Positions 8,968 to 17,078 of a stretch of 64,000 bases of DNA are shown piece by piece (the stretch's first letter is position 1; the number at the start of each line of letters is the position of its first letter). The notes beneath the pieces were generated by a model, which searched no databases, was not told where the DNA came from, and saw nothing but the letters and a program-made list of their open reading frames with translations. The translations under genes were made by a program, and so were the position numbers. The stretch is from [Enterobacter] lignolyticus SCF1 (lineage in GTDB: Bacteria; Pseudomonadota; Gammaproteobacteria; Enterobacterales; Enterobacteriaceae): the NCBI RefSeq assembly GCF_000164865.1, contig NC_014618.1, forward strand, positions 3,596,001 through 3,660,000. The letters run 5' to 3'.

Positions 8968-9072
8968 TTGCCAAATAAATGAATCGCAGACGTAATATTT
9001 GTTAAACAACAGTTTGTTTACCCTGCCCTTTCCCCGTTTTACACTATGCGCGGCTTTTATATCGAGGTGGAA

Positions 9073-10437
9073 ATGAACGATTTTAAAATGACGCCCGGCG
9101 AGTTGCGCGCGACCTGGGGTTTAGGGACCGTGTTTTCATTGCGCATGCTCGGCATGTTTATGGTCCTGCCCGTTCTGACCACATACGGGATGGCGCTGCA
9201 GGGCGCCAGCGAAGCGCTGATTGGCCTGGCTATCGGTATCTATGGGCTTGCGCAGGCCGTCTTTCAGATCCCCTTCGGTCTGCTGTCCGACCGCATTGGC
9301 CGCAAGCCGCTGATTGTCGGCGGGCTGCTTATCTTTGTTGCCGGCAGCGTTATCGCCGCCCTCTCCCACTCTATCTGGGGCATTATTCTTGGCCGCGCCC
9401 TGCAGGGCTCAGGGGCGATCGCCGCGGCGGTCATGGCGCTGCTGTCCGACCTGACCCGCGAGCAAAACCGCACCAAGGCGATGGCCTTTATCGGCGTCAG
9501 CTTCGGCGTCACCTTTGCGATAGCCATGGTGCTCGGTCCGATAGTGACCCACCAGTTCGGGCTGAATGCGCTGTTCTGGATGATAGCGCTGCTCGCCTCG
9601 CTGGGCATTTTGCTGACCCTGTGGGTGGTGCCCAACAGCGAAAACCACGTGCTGAACCGCGAATCCGGGATGGTGAAAGGCTGCTTTCGCCAGGTGCTGC
9701 TGGAGCCGAAGCTGCTGAAGCTCAACTTCGGCATTATGTGTCTGCATATTCTGCTGATGTCCACCTTCGTGGCGCTGCCGGGCCAGCTGGAGGCCGCAGG
9801 CTTCCCGGCGGCTGAACACTGGAAAATCTATCTGGTCACCATGGTCGTCTCTTTTGTCGCCGTGGTGCCGTTCATCATCTATGCGGAAGTCAAACGCCGC
9901 ATGAAGCGCGTCTTCCTGCTGTGCATCGCCGTGCTGCTGATCGCCGAAATTGTCCTCTGGGGCTCCGGCGCCTATTTCTGGGAGCTGGTGACCGGCGTCC
10001 AGCTTTTCTTCCTCGCCTTTAACCTGATGGAGGCGCTGCTGCCGTCGCTTATCAGCAAGGAGTCACCTGCCGGTTACAAGGGCACCGCGATGGGGGTTTA
10101 CTCCACCAGCCAGTTCCTTGGCGTGGCAATTGGCGGCTCGCTCGGCGGCTGGCTGGACGGCTTCTTCGATTCGCAAACCGTGTTTCTGATGGGCGCGCTG
10201 CTGGCGACCGTCTGGATGCTGGTGGCGATGACCATGCAGGAGCCGCCGTACGTCAGCAGCCTGCGCATCGCCATTCCCGATGACGTCGACGCTGACGATA
10301 CGTTGAAAGCGCGCCTGCTGGCAAAAGAGGGCGTGCAGGATGTCCTGGTCATCGCCGCGGAGCGGTCGGCGTACGTCAAAATCGACAGTAAGATAACCAA
10401 CCGCTTTGAGGTTGAGCAGGCGATGTTGCCCGCCTGA
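9073..10437 (+). CDS. yajR: Major facilitator transporter YajR
   Basis: 454-aa MFS protein of the drug:H+ antiporter type with a C-terminal cytoplasmic ferredoxin-like (YAM) domain, here roughly residues 390-454. The MFS motif A (GLLSDRIGRKPL) and the antiporter motif region GPIVTHQFG are visible. The start is ATG 9073 (MNDFKMTPGE), matching the E. coli N-terminus and length; an ATG at 9046 adds nine residues and is rejected. The natural substrate is not established. In E. coli yajQ is the next gene; here a fucose-type locus is inserted after the yajR stop. Confidence 0.95.
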   Translation: MNDFKMTPGELRATWGLGTVFSLRMLGMFMVLPVLTTYGMALQGASEALIGLAIGIYGLAQAVFQIPFGLLSDRIGRKPLIVGGLLIFVAGSVIAALSHSIWGIILGRALQGSGAIAAAVMALLSDLTREQNRTKAMAFIGVSFGVTFAIAMVLGPIVTHQFGLNALFWMIALLASLGILLTLWVVPNSENHVLNRESGMVKGCFRQVLLEPKLLKLNFGIMCLHILLMSTFVALPGQLEAAGFPAAEHWKIYLVTMVVSFVAVVPFIIYAEVKRRMKRVFLLCIAVLLIAEIVLWGSGAYFWELVTGVQLFFLAFNLMEALLPSLISKESPAGYKGTAMGVYSTSQFLGVAIGGSLGGWLDGFFDSQTVFLMGALLATVWMLVAMTMQEPPYVSSLRIAIPDDVDADDTLKARLLAKEGVQDVLVIAAERSAYVKIDSKITNRFEVEQAMLPA

Positions 10438-10446
10438 CCGCCCTCC

Positions 10447-10472
10447 CCCGCCCGACGTTCGCGCCGGGCGGG
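10447..10472. terminator. GC hairpin between convergent yajR and fucU
   Basis: Perfect 8-bp inverted repeat CCCGCCCG/CGGGCGGG with a 10-base loop, in the 41-base gap between the yajR and fucU stop codons. Neither side has a T-run, so it may be a weak bidirectional terminator or an mRNA-end stabiliser. Confidence 0.45.
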
Positions 10473-10478
10473 AAAAGG

Positions 10479-10907
10479 TTACGCCAGCGGCGTGACGCCT
10501 TTCTTGAGCAAGATATTGCCGTACTTCGCCGTCTCCCCGGTGACCACAATCGCAAAGGCGCCGCGGGCCCGGTCGTAAAACGCGAATCTATCGATGCGCG
10601 AAATCTCCTGGCCGCCCTTCTCGCCAAACAGCGCCTGGCGGTAGCGGGCCTCCACCGCCGTATCCAGGCTGTCGCCCGCCACCGGCGCCATCATCACCAG
10701 CGGATCGGCATAGCCGTCAAGCTCAAACAGCGGGATAACCGCAGCCAGCAGCGCGCTCACCGACAGGCCGTCGGCGCGAATCACCTGTGGGCCGAGGCTG
10801 TGCGCCGGAAAGTGGGCGTCCGCAAAAATGATTTCATCGCCGTGCCCCATCTCAGCCAGAGTTTTCAACAGCGCCGGTGAGATAATCGGAGAAATGTTCT
10901 TCAGCAT
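10479..10907 (-). CDS. fucU: L-fucose mutarotase FucU
   Basis: 142-aa RbsD/FucU-family protein that interconverts alpha- and beta-anomers of L-fucose (and related pyranoses) before isomerisation. Nearly full-length identity with E. coli FucU in EMGHGDEIIFADAHFPAHS (with the catalytic His) and the C-terminal AKYGNILLKKGV. The start is the ATG complement at 10905-10907; the open frame extends further upstream but overlaps fucK. One base separates it from the fucK stop codon (TAA-G-ATG), so translation is probably coupled. Last gene of the minus-strand fucI-fucK-fucU operon. Confidence 0.95.
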   Translation of the reverse strand: MLKNISPIISPALLKTLAEMGHGDEIIFADAHFPAHSLGPQVIRADGLSVSALLAAVIPLFELDGYADPLVMMAPVAGDSLDTAVEARYRQALFGEKGGQEISRIDRFAFYDRARGAFAIVVTGETAKYGNILLKKGVTPLA

Positions 10908-10908
10908 C

Positions 10909-12303
10909 TTAACCCTCCTGTGGATAAAAATAGCGATAGCGGTAATTGACCGCCGCCCGCGCCGATTCGGCATCGGGATACGCCCCGACGCCCGCCCAGC
11001 CGTAGCAGGCTGCGCCCAGCACCGTGGTCTCCGCGTCTTCGAGCACCTTTACCGGCACCCGCAGCGCGTCGGCTTTCATCTGGTTCCACAGCGCATTGCG
11101 GCTACCGCCGCCGACCAGCAGCAGCTCGCGCGTTTCGATACCGGTCGCGGCTTCCAGACGCGCCAGGTTCTCCTGCAGCTGCGCGGTGAGCCCCTCCAGC
11201 GCGGCGCGATAAAAATGCCCGCGGCTGGTATTGAGCGTCACCCCCTGCCAGCCCGCCTGCGGGCTGGCAAGCAGCTGGCAGTTCATCCGCACGCCGTCGG
11301 CGCCGGGCGCGATCTGCCGCGCCTCATCAATAATGGCCTGCCACGGGGTTTGCGGCGTCCAGAACAGCCCGCGCACCCACTCCAGCACGCCGGAGGCCAG
11401 ATACTGCATACCGGGGTTGACTATCCCCGGCTGGCTGTCCAGTTCGCAGGTTGACCCCGCGACCCGGGCGAGCCTTCCGGTATCCACCTGCGAGCTGCGC
11501 ACCATCAGGATCTCCCAGGTGCCCGACGACAGCACCGGCTGGCCGATTTCCGCGCCCGCGCCGAAAAGCGCGAACTGGGTGTCATGCCCGGCGGAAATCA
11601 CCGGCAGCCCGGCAGGCAGGCCAAGCAGCGCCGCCGCCTGCGGCAGCAGTTCGCCTACCCGTTCTCCGGGGTTCACCGTCGGGGGAAACAGCGTTTCGCG
11701 AACGCCGATTTCGCCGAGGATCTGCAGGCTGAAGCGCCCCTCCTGCAGCGAATAGAGCTGGCTGGTGCCGGCCATCGTGATATCGGTGGTTAACTGGCCG
11801 GTCAGGCGCTGGTTAATCAGCGAGGAGATAAACAGCCAGGCATGCGCGTTTTCCAGCAGCCGGGGATGATGCTCACGCAGCCAGAGCAGCTTATACAGGG
11901 TGTTAAAGCTGAAGTGCCCCACCCCGGTTATCTGCTGCAGCAGGGCGGGATCAACGCGCTGCGCCAGGCTCGCCATCACCGACAGCGTACGCGGGCATTT
12001 CCAGCTGATCACCGGGTAGAGCAGGTTGCCGCCGTCATCCACCAGCGCGCCGTCCACGCCAAAGGTGGTGACCGTAAGGCCCGCTATCGTGTAGCCGTCA
12101 AGCTGCCCGTAGACCTCGCGGCAGCACCGGGCGAAACGCTGCAAAATGGCCTCGACGGACCACTGATGCCAGCTGGCATCTTCCGCGGCCGGCTCGCTGG
12201 CGTTGGTCACGCCCGCCCGCGCGATAATCTCCCCTTGCCGGTTGAGCGCAATGGCGCGAACGTTAGTTGCGCCGCAATCAAGAACCAGGAAACATGAATG
12301 CAT
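10909..12303 (-). CDS. fucK: L-fuculokinase FucK
   Basis: 464-aa FGGY-family sugar kinase that phosphorylates L-fuculose (and D-ribulose) at O-1. Family motifs include the N-terminal phosphate-binding LDCGATNVRAIALN, the substrate region FGVDGALVD, SAGHDTQFALFGAGAE and the C-terminal adenosine-site LLVGGGSRNALWNQ. The start is ATG at 12303, preceded by AGGAG at a 5-base spacing; the longer open frame would run into fucI's tail and a strong hairpin. It sits between fucI (50-base gap with a perfect 11-bp stem) and fucU. Slightly shorter than E. coli FucK, mainly at the ends. Confidence 0.95.
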   Translation of the reverse strand: MHSCFLVLDCGATNVRAIALNRQGEIIARAGVTNASEPAAEDASWHQWSVEAILQRFARCCREVYGQLDGYTIAGLTVTTFGVDGALVDDGGNLLYPVISWKCPRTLSVMASLAQRVDPALLQQITGVGHFSFNTLYKLLWLREHHPRLLENAHAWLFISSLINQRLTGQLTTDITMAGTSQLYSLQEGRFSLQILGEIGVRETLFPPTVNPGERVGELLPQAAALLGLPAGLPVISAGHDTQFALFGAGAEIGQPVLSSGTWEILMVRSSQVDTGRLARVAGSTCELDSQPGIVNPGMQYLASGVLEWVRGLFWTPQTPWQAIIDEARQIAPGADGVRMNCQLLASPQAGWQGVTLNTSRGHFYRAALEGLTAQLQENLARLEAATGIETRELLLVGGGSRNALWNQMKADALRVPVKVLEDAETTVLGAACYGWAGVGAYPDAESARAAVNYRYRYFYPQEG

Positions 12304-12320
12304 AGTGGCTCCTGCCAGAC

Positions 12321-12347
12321 GGCGCGCAGGCGGGCTGCCTGCGCGCC
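12321..12347 (-). other. Perfect 11-bp stem-loop between fucI and fucK
   Basis: GGCGCGCAGGC and GCCTGCGCGCC flank a 5-base loop. The stem lies 6 bases past the fucI stop and ends about 8 bases before the fucK Shine-Dalgarno sequence. It has no T-run, so it is more likely an RNA stability or processing element that sets the FucI:FucK ratio than a terminator. Confidence 0.6.
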
Positions 12348-12353
12348 TGCGGA

Positions 12354-14132
12354 TTAGCGTTTGTAGAGTGGCCCGTAGTTCTGGCAGGCGCGATAGTCCT
12401 GGCCTTCCAGATCCATACCGTGCGCCGCCCACGCGCCCGGCCGCCATACCTGCTCTTCTTCAACGTTGTGCATGCATACCGGAATACGCAGCATCGATGC
12501 GAGCGTCAGGAAATCCGCCCCGACGTGGCCGACGGTCAGTACGCCGTGGTTTGCCCCCCAGTTCGCCATCACCGACCAGACGTCGCGGAACGGGCCGCGC
12601 CCGGTCAGCCGTGGCGCAAACCAGGTGGTCGGCCAGGTGGAATCGGTGCGTTTGTCCAGCGTGGCGTGCACGTCCTCCGGCAGCTCAACGCTCCAGCCTT
12701 CGGCAATTTGCAGCACCGGGCCAACGCCTTTGATGATGTTCACGCGGGACAGGGTGAACGGCACCCCGCCGCGGGTAAGGAAGTTGGAGGAGAAGCCGCC
12801 GCCGCGGAAATATTCGTGCACCGCCGGACACCAACGCGTGGCGTTAAGGCAGGCATCCACCTCCTGCTGGCTGATTTCCCAGTGCGGTTTAAGCGTCGGC
12901 CGTCCTTCGCTGTCGGTCTGCTGCGCGGTGCCGTCCAGCGCCGCCGAGCCGGAGTTGATCAGGTGAATAATCCCCTGCTCCGCAAGCCCGGTGAGCTTTT
13001 TACCGGTGACGCGCTCAACGGCTTCCGGCGACCAGAAGGTTCGCACATCGGCAAAGATCTGCGCCGTACCGGTCATCAGGTGGCCAAACAGCATCGCCAC
13101 GCCGTTCAGGCTGTCGTTTTCCGTCGCCACCACCAGCGGCTGGCGGATGCCGTTCCAGTCGAAGGAGCTGTTGAGCAGCGCTTCGGCGGTGTCGCCGTTA
13201 GGATAGTGATCGGTCCAGTGGCGCTGGCCCTGGAAACCGGAGGCGATGGCGTTATAGCCCAGCGCTTCCTCGCCGCGCCCTTTCTCCGCAAGCTTCGGAT
13301 TGCCCTGCATCATGTCGCGGATGCACATCGCCATCAGCAGGCTTTCCCGCAAAATTTCCCGCTTTTGCCCTTCGTCGCGACGGTATTGCGCCGCGTTTTT
13401 ATCCTCGCCGAAGCGGAATTTTTCCTCCGCCCAGGCCAGCGCCAGCGCCAGCTCTTCTTCGTCGTAAATCTGATGGTCGATACGGCGGCGCAGTTCGGTC
13501 ATGTCGACGGCCTGCACCTTCATGCCCAGCCAGGATTCAAAGAAGCTGTGGTCGACAATCGACCCGGCGATCCCCATCGACACGCCGCCGAGGGACAAAT
13601 AGCTTTTCCCCTTCATGCTCGCCACTGCGAGGCCCGCACGGGTAAAGCGCAGCAGCTTCTCTTCGACATCCGCCGGAATGGTGGTATCACCCGCATCCTG
13701 GACATCATGGCCATAAATCGAAAATGCCGGGATCCCCTTCTGGTTGTGCGCCGCCATCGCCGCCGCCAGATAGACCGCTCCCGGACGTTCGGTGCCGTTG
13801 AACCCCCAGATGGCTTTCGGACGCAGCGGATCCATGTCGATAGTTTCGCTGCCGTAGCACCAGCAGGGCGTTACCGTAATGGTCAGCCCGACGTTAAGCG
13901 CAGCGAACTTCTCGTCGCAGGCGGCGGATTCCGCAAGCCCGGCGATACAGGTGTCCGCAATGACGCATTCGATCTCGCTCCCGCAGGGATGGCGCAGTTT
14001 TTCGCGCAGCAGGTTCGCCGTCGCCTTCGCCATATTCATCGTTTGCTGTTCCAGAGATTCACGGACGCCCAGACGACGGCCATCAATGACCGGGCGAATC
14101 CCCACTCGTGGCAATAACTTCTTATTTTTCAT
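12354..14132 (-). CDS. fucI: L-fucose isomerase FucI
   Basis: 592-aa Mn2+-dependent ketol isomerase converting L-fucose to L-fuculose and D-arabinose to D-ribulose. It aligns by eye with E. coli FucI (591 aa) end to end. Seen are the N-terminal RVGIRPVIDGRRLGVRESLE and metal/catalytic residues in VVATENDSLNG (Glu), AQIFADVR (Asp) and NWGANHG (His). First gene of the minus-strand operon, it begins 92 bases from an operator palindrome and is transcribed away from the ABC-importer operon. The large open frame on the opposite strand is a GC-bias shadow. Confidence 0.97.
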   Translation of the reverse strand: MKNKKLLPRVGIRPVIDGRRLGVRESLEQQTMNMAKATANLLREKLRHPCGSEIECVIADTCIAGLAESAACDEKFAALNVGLTITVTPCWCYGSETIDMDPLRPKAIWGFNGTERPGAVYLAAAMAAHNQKGIPAFSIYGHDVQDAGDTTIPADVEEKLLRFTRAGLAVASMKGKSYLSLGGVSMGIAGSIVDHSFFESWLGMKVQAVDMTELRRRIDHQIYDEEELALALAWAEEKFRFGEDKNAAQYRRDEGQKREILRESLLMAMCIRDMMQGNPKLAEKGRGEEALGYNAIASGFQGQRHWTDHYPNGDTAEALLNSSFDWNGIRQPLVVATENDSLNGVAMLFGHLMTGTAQIFADVRTFWSPEAVERVTGKKLTGLAEQGIIHLINSGSAALDGTAQQTDSEGRPTLKPHWEISQQEVDACLNATRWCPAVHEYFRGGGFSSNFLTRGGVPFTLSRVNIIKGVGPVLQIAEGWSVELPEDVHATLDKRTDSTWPTTWFAPRLTGRGPFRDVWSVMANWGANHGVLTVGHVGADFLTLASMLRIPVCMHNVEEEQVWRPGAWAAHGMDLEGQDYRACQNYGPLYKR

Positions 14133-14223
14133 CGCGATTCCTCGTCATCATGGATGCACCCTGCGGGTATGCAGCGCAAGACTTCCGCAGGCAATAAGGC
14201 AGAGCGCTAAAATTACTCATTTT

Positions 14224-14239
14224 GCTAACTCGAATTAGC
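14224..14239 (-). promoter_or_regulatory. Left operator palindrome (fucI side), candidate LacI-family site
   Basis: Plus strand GCTAACTCGAATTAGC, an almost perfect palindrome centred on CG, as usual for LacI-family operators. Read on the minus strand, towards fucI, it is identical to the right-hand operator. The match extends to 18 bases (AAGCTAATTCGAGTTAGC). Confidence 0.8.
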
Positions 14240-14283
14240 TTAGGTTTCATACGATTTTAACCACAACAAATTTGTCATGGATT

Positions 14284-14299
14284 TGTGAGCGCTTTCACG
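14284..14299. promoter_or_regulatory. CRP (cAMP receptor protein) site
   Basis: TGTGAGCGCTTTCACG matches the consensus TGTGA-N6-TCACA at 9 of 10 conserved positions. It lies 45 bases inside the left operator, between the two operators, as expected for a catabolite-controlled sugar locus. Confidence 0.75.
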
Positions 14300-14462
14300 A
14301 AGAGTGGTCAAAATTCGATCGCCGTCAGATAACTCGTTTCAGCAAAATTATATAATTACTTTATATTTCAAATAATTAATTAAATATGTTTGCACAGAGT
14401 CACAATTTGAATACAAATGATTTGGCTAAATTTTGAGCCTGAAATAGCTTTTAACGGCGAAA

Positions 14463-14478
14463 GCTAATTCGAGTTAGC
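14463..14478 (+). promoter_or_regulatory. Right operator palindrome (ABC-importer side), candidate LacI-family site
   Basis: GCTAATTCGAGTTAGC, the exact reverse complement of the left operator at 14224-14239. The centres are 239 bp apart. It is 39 bases upstream of the ATPase start codon. The regulator is likely the LacI-type protein encoded at 18161-19159. Confidence 0.82.
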
Positions 14479-14517
14479 CAATATGCAGCAGCCCGATCTC
14501 ATGCGGAGAACGCCATA

Positions 14518-16017
14518 ATGTCCGAGACATTTTTGCAGATGAGCCATATCACCAAGCGCTTTCCGGGCGTATTAGCGCTGAGTAACGTCAGTTTTAATTT
14601 ACGTCCAGGCGAAGTCCATGCGCTGCTCGGTGAAAACGGCGCGGGGAAATCCACTCTGATGAAAATTCTCTCCGGCGTCTACCAGCCTGATGAAGGGGAA
14701 ATCACTTTTGAGGGGAATCCCGTTTCATTTGCCGATCCGCTGAGCGCGCAGCGGGCGGGAATTACCATCATTCATCAGGAATTTAATCTTTTCCCTGATT
14801 TAACCGTGGAAGAAAATATCTTTATCGGCCGCGAGTTTTGTAAAAATAACCGCTGGCGGCTGGATGATAAATCCCAGCGTCAGGCGGTAGTTGATATTTT
14901 AAAGCAGCTCAATTTATCCGTCTCGCCGCAGACCCGCGTGGCGGATTTAACCGTCGCCCAGCAGCAAATGGTGGAGATAGCCAAGGCCATCTCGGTGAAC
15001 GCCAAAGTGCTTATCATGGATGAGCCGACCGCCGCCCTGACCGAAAGCGAAATTGAGAGCCTGTTTGCCGTCACCCGCCTGCTGAAAGCGCGCGGTACCG
15101 GCATCGTCTATATCTCTCACCGCCTGGAAGAACTGGCGCTTATCGCCGACCGGGCCACCGTCATGCGCGACGGGCAGTATATCGCCACCGTGGATTACGA
15201 GTTGGTGCAAATCAGCGAGCTTATCGCCATGATGGTGGGACGCGATCTTGGCAATATTTACCCAAAACGCGCGCCGCAAACCCGTCGTCAGCCGGTGCTG
15301 GAGGTTAAGGGGCTGCAGCGTAAAGACGTCCTGCACGACATCAGCTTCACCCTGCACCGCGGGGAGATCCTCGGGCTTGCCGGCCTGATGGGCGCCGGGC
15401 GAACCGAGCTTGGCAGAGCGCTGTTCGGCGCGGATCCCATCGACGGCGGCAGCGTGGTGCTCAACGGCCAGCCGGTGGTGATTAAAAACGTCTCTGACGC
15501 CATCAGCCGGGGAATTAGCTACCTCACGGAAGACAGAAAAAAAGAGGGGCTGGCGCTGGGGCTTTCCGTTGAAGCGAATATTATGCTCGGCAATTATCCG
15601 GAGTTCAGCACGCCTCTGGGCAACGTCAACGAAAAAGCCTGTCAGCAGACCAGCAGCGAACTGGTCAAAACCTTACGCATCAAAACGCCCCACCTGCAGC
15701 AGGCCGCCCTGAATTTAAGCGGCGGTAATCAGCAGAAAATTATTATTGCCCGCTGGGTCTGTAAAGACACCGATATTCTCATTTTTGACGAACCCACCCG
15801 CGGCATTGACGTTGGCGCCAAGCTGGAAATTTATGAGCTGATGAATCGTCTGGTCGCCAAAGGTAAATCCATCATCATGATCTCTTCCGAACTCCCGGAA
15901 GTGCTTGGCATGTGCGACCGTATTCTGGTCATGCGCGGCGGGCGAATTACTGGAGAAATGAATGCGGATACCGCCACCCAGGAAAAAATCATGCAGTACG
16001 CGACGCTGGAGGATTAA
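14518..16017 (+). CDS. Sugar ABC transporter ATPase (RbsA/AraG/MglA type)
   Basis: 499-aa fused double-ATPase subunit of a CUT2-family monosaccharide importer. First domain: Walker A GENGAGKST, signature region LTVAQQQMVEIAKA, Walker B VLIMDEPTAALTE. Second domain: a degenerate Walker A GLMGAGRTE, signature LSGGNQQKIIIARW and Walker B ILIFDEPTRGIDVG. This asymmetry is typical of the family. First gene of the plus-strand operon, followed after 2 bases by the permease. The start ATG 14518 is preceded by GGAGAA. The context with fucI/K/U/A suggests L-fucose or D-arabinose as substrate, but this is inferred; the sequence itself only shows the CUT2 class. Confidence 0.93.
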   Translation: MSETFLQMSHITKRFPGVLALSNVSFNLRPGEVHALLGENGAGKSTLMKILSGVYQPDEGEITFEGNPVSFADPLSAQRAGITIIHQEFNLFPDLTVEENIFIGREFCKNNRWRLDDKSQRQAVVDILKQLNLSVSPQTRVADLTVAQQQMVEIAKAISVNAKVLIMDEPTAALTESEIESLFAVTRLLKARGTGIVYISHRLEELALIADRATVMRDGQYIATVDYELVQISELIAMMVGRDLGNIYPKRAPQTRRQPVLEVKGLQRKDVLHDISFTLHRGEILGLAGLMGAGRTELGRALFGADPIDGGSVVLNGQPVVIKNVSDAISRGISYLTEDRKKEGLALGLSVEANIMLGNYPEFSTPLGNVNEKACQQTSSELVKTLRIKTPHLQQAALNLSGGNQQKIIIARWVCKDTDILIFDEPTRGIDVGAKLEIYELMNRLVAKGKSIIMISSELPEVLGMCDRILVMRGGRITGEMNADTATQEKIMQYATLED

Positions 16018-16019
16018 AC

Positions 16020-17003
16020 ATGACCATCTCTGTCCCTACCGCTAAAAGCGAAAATAATAAAGTGAAAGTGAATAAAGCGTTATTAATGCGCCTGGCGCCG
16101 TTATTCAGCCTGATTTTGCTGGTGCTTTTTTTCAGCTTCAGCTCGCCGTTCTTTTTTAATACCGAAAACCTGATGACGATCGCCCTGCAAACCTCGGTTA
16201 TCGGCATCATGGCGATCGGCGTCACCTTCGTGATCATTACCGCCGGGATCGACCTGTCGTTAGGCTCGGTGGTGGCGTTTTCCGGCGTCGTGGTGGGTAT
16301 CTGCGCAAGCTTCGGCCTGCCCCTGCCGCTGTGCGTACTGGCAGGCGTTATTGCCGGCGGACTGTGCGGCTATGTGAACGCCTTCCTGGTGACCAAAGCG
16401 GCCATTCCGCCGTTTATCGCCACCCTGGGCCTGATGATGTCGGTACGCGGTATCAACATGGTGATGACCGACGGGCGGGCCATCTATTTCTCCGACTACC
16501 CGATGTTCAAAATGCTCGCCCAGGGACGGCTGTTTGACGTCCTGCCGTATCCGGTGTTCTATCTGGCGATCGTCGCGCTGGGCTCTGCATACCTGCTGAA
16601 GAAAACGGTCATTGGCCGCTACGTTTATGCCGTTGGCAGCAATGAAACCGCCGCGCATCTCTCCGGGATCAAAGTTCAGCGGGTCAAAATTTTCGTCTAC
16701 GCCTTCTGCGGCCTGCTGACCGGCATCGCCGGGGTGATCCTCGCCTCGCGTCTGAACTCCGGGCAGCCGACCGTCGGCGTTGGCTATGAGCTGGAGGCTA
16801 TCGCCGCGGTGGTGATCGGCGGCACCAGCCTGATGGGCGGTATCGGCACCATCGGCGGCACGATAATCGGCGCGTTTATTATGAGCGTGCTGAAAAACGG
16901 CCTCAACCTGATGGGTGTGTCCCAGTTCTGGCAGATGGTGGCGATGGGTATTGTGGTCGTGGCCGCCGTGTATCTCGATACGCTACGGAAAAAAATGCGT
17001 TGA
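16020..17003 (+). CDS. Sugar ABC transporter permease (RbsC type)
   Basis: 327-aa inner-membrane permease of the BPD_transp_2/RbsC family with about eight to ten hydrophobic helices. The family signature is visible in GVTFVIITAGIDLSLGSV and AAVVIGGTSLMGGIGTIGGT. The start is ATG 16020, two bases after the ATPase stop; the in-frame ATG at 15912 lies inside the ATPase gene and is rejected. It would form a homodimeric pore with the fused ATPase and accept sugar from the periplasmic protein encoded next. Confidence 0.93.
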   Translation: MTISVPTAKSENNKVKVNKALLMRLAPLFSLILLVLFFSFSSPFFFNTENLMTIALQTSVIGIMAIGVTFVIITAGIDLSLGSVVAFSGVVVGICASFGLPLPLCVLAGVIAGGLCGYVNAFLVTKAAIPPFIATLGLMMSVRGINMVMTDGRAIYFSDYPMFKMLAQGRLFDVLPYPVFYLAIVALGSAYLLKKTVIGRYVYAVGSNETAAHLSGIKVQRVKIFVYAFCGLLTGIAGVILASRLNSGQPTVGVGYELEAIAAVVIGGTSLMGGIGTIGGTIIGAFIMSVLKNGLNLMGVSQFWQMVAMGIVVVAAVYLDTLRKKMR

Positions 17004-17078
17004 ATCTTGCCGCCCGGCAATACCGGGTATATCCCTGCCCTGACGTTTAGGGTGCAAAACTCAAGACGGAGCACAATA

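Larger units (their letters stand above)
14133..14517. promoter_or_regulatory. Divergent promoter region of the fucose-type locus
   Basis: 385 bases of AT-rich DNA between fucI (minus) and the ABC ATPase gene (plus). It contains two mirror-image 16-bp palindromic operators near its two ends and a CRP-like site between them. The right operator ends 39 bases before the ATG at 14518, overlapping where a promoter or leader would be; the left one is 92 bases from the fucI start. No gene is seen. Confidence 0.8.

Noticed and set aside
12420..14117. 565-codon open frame on the plus strand opposite fucI
   Set aside because: FucI on the minus strand is complete with metal-binding residues; the plus-strand frame has biased Arg/His/Gly composition and no recognisable domain.
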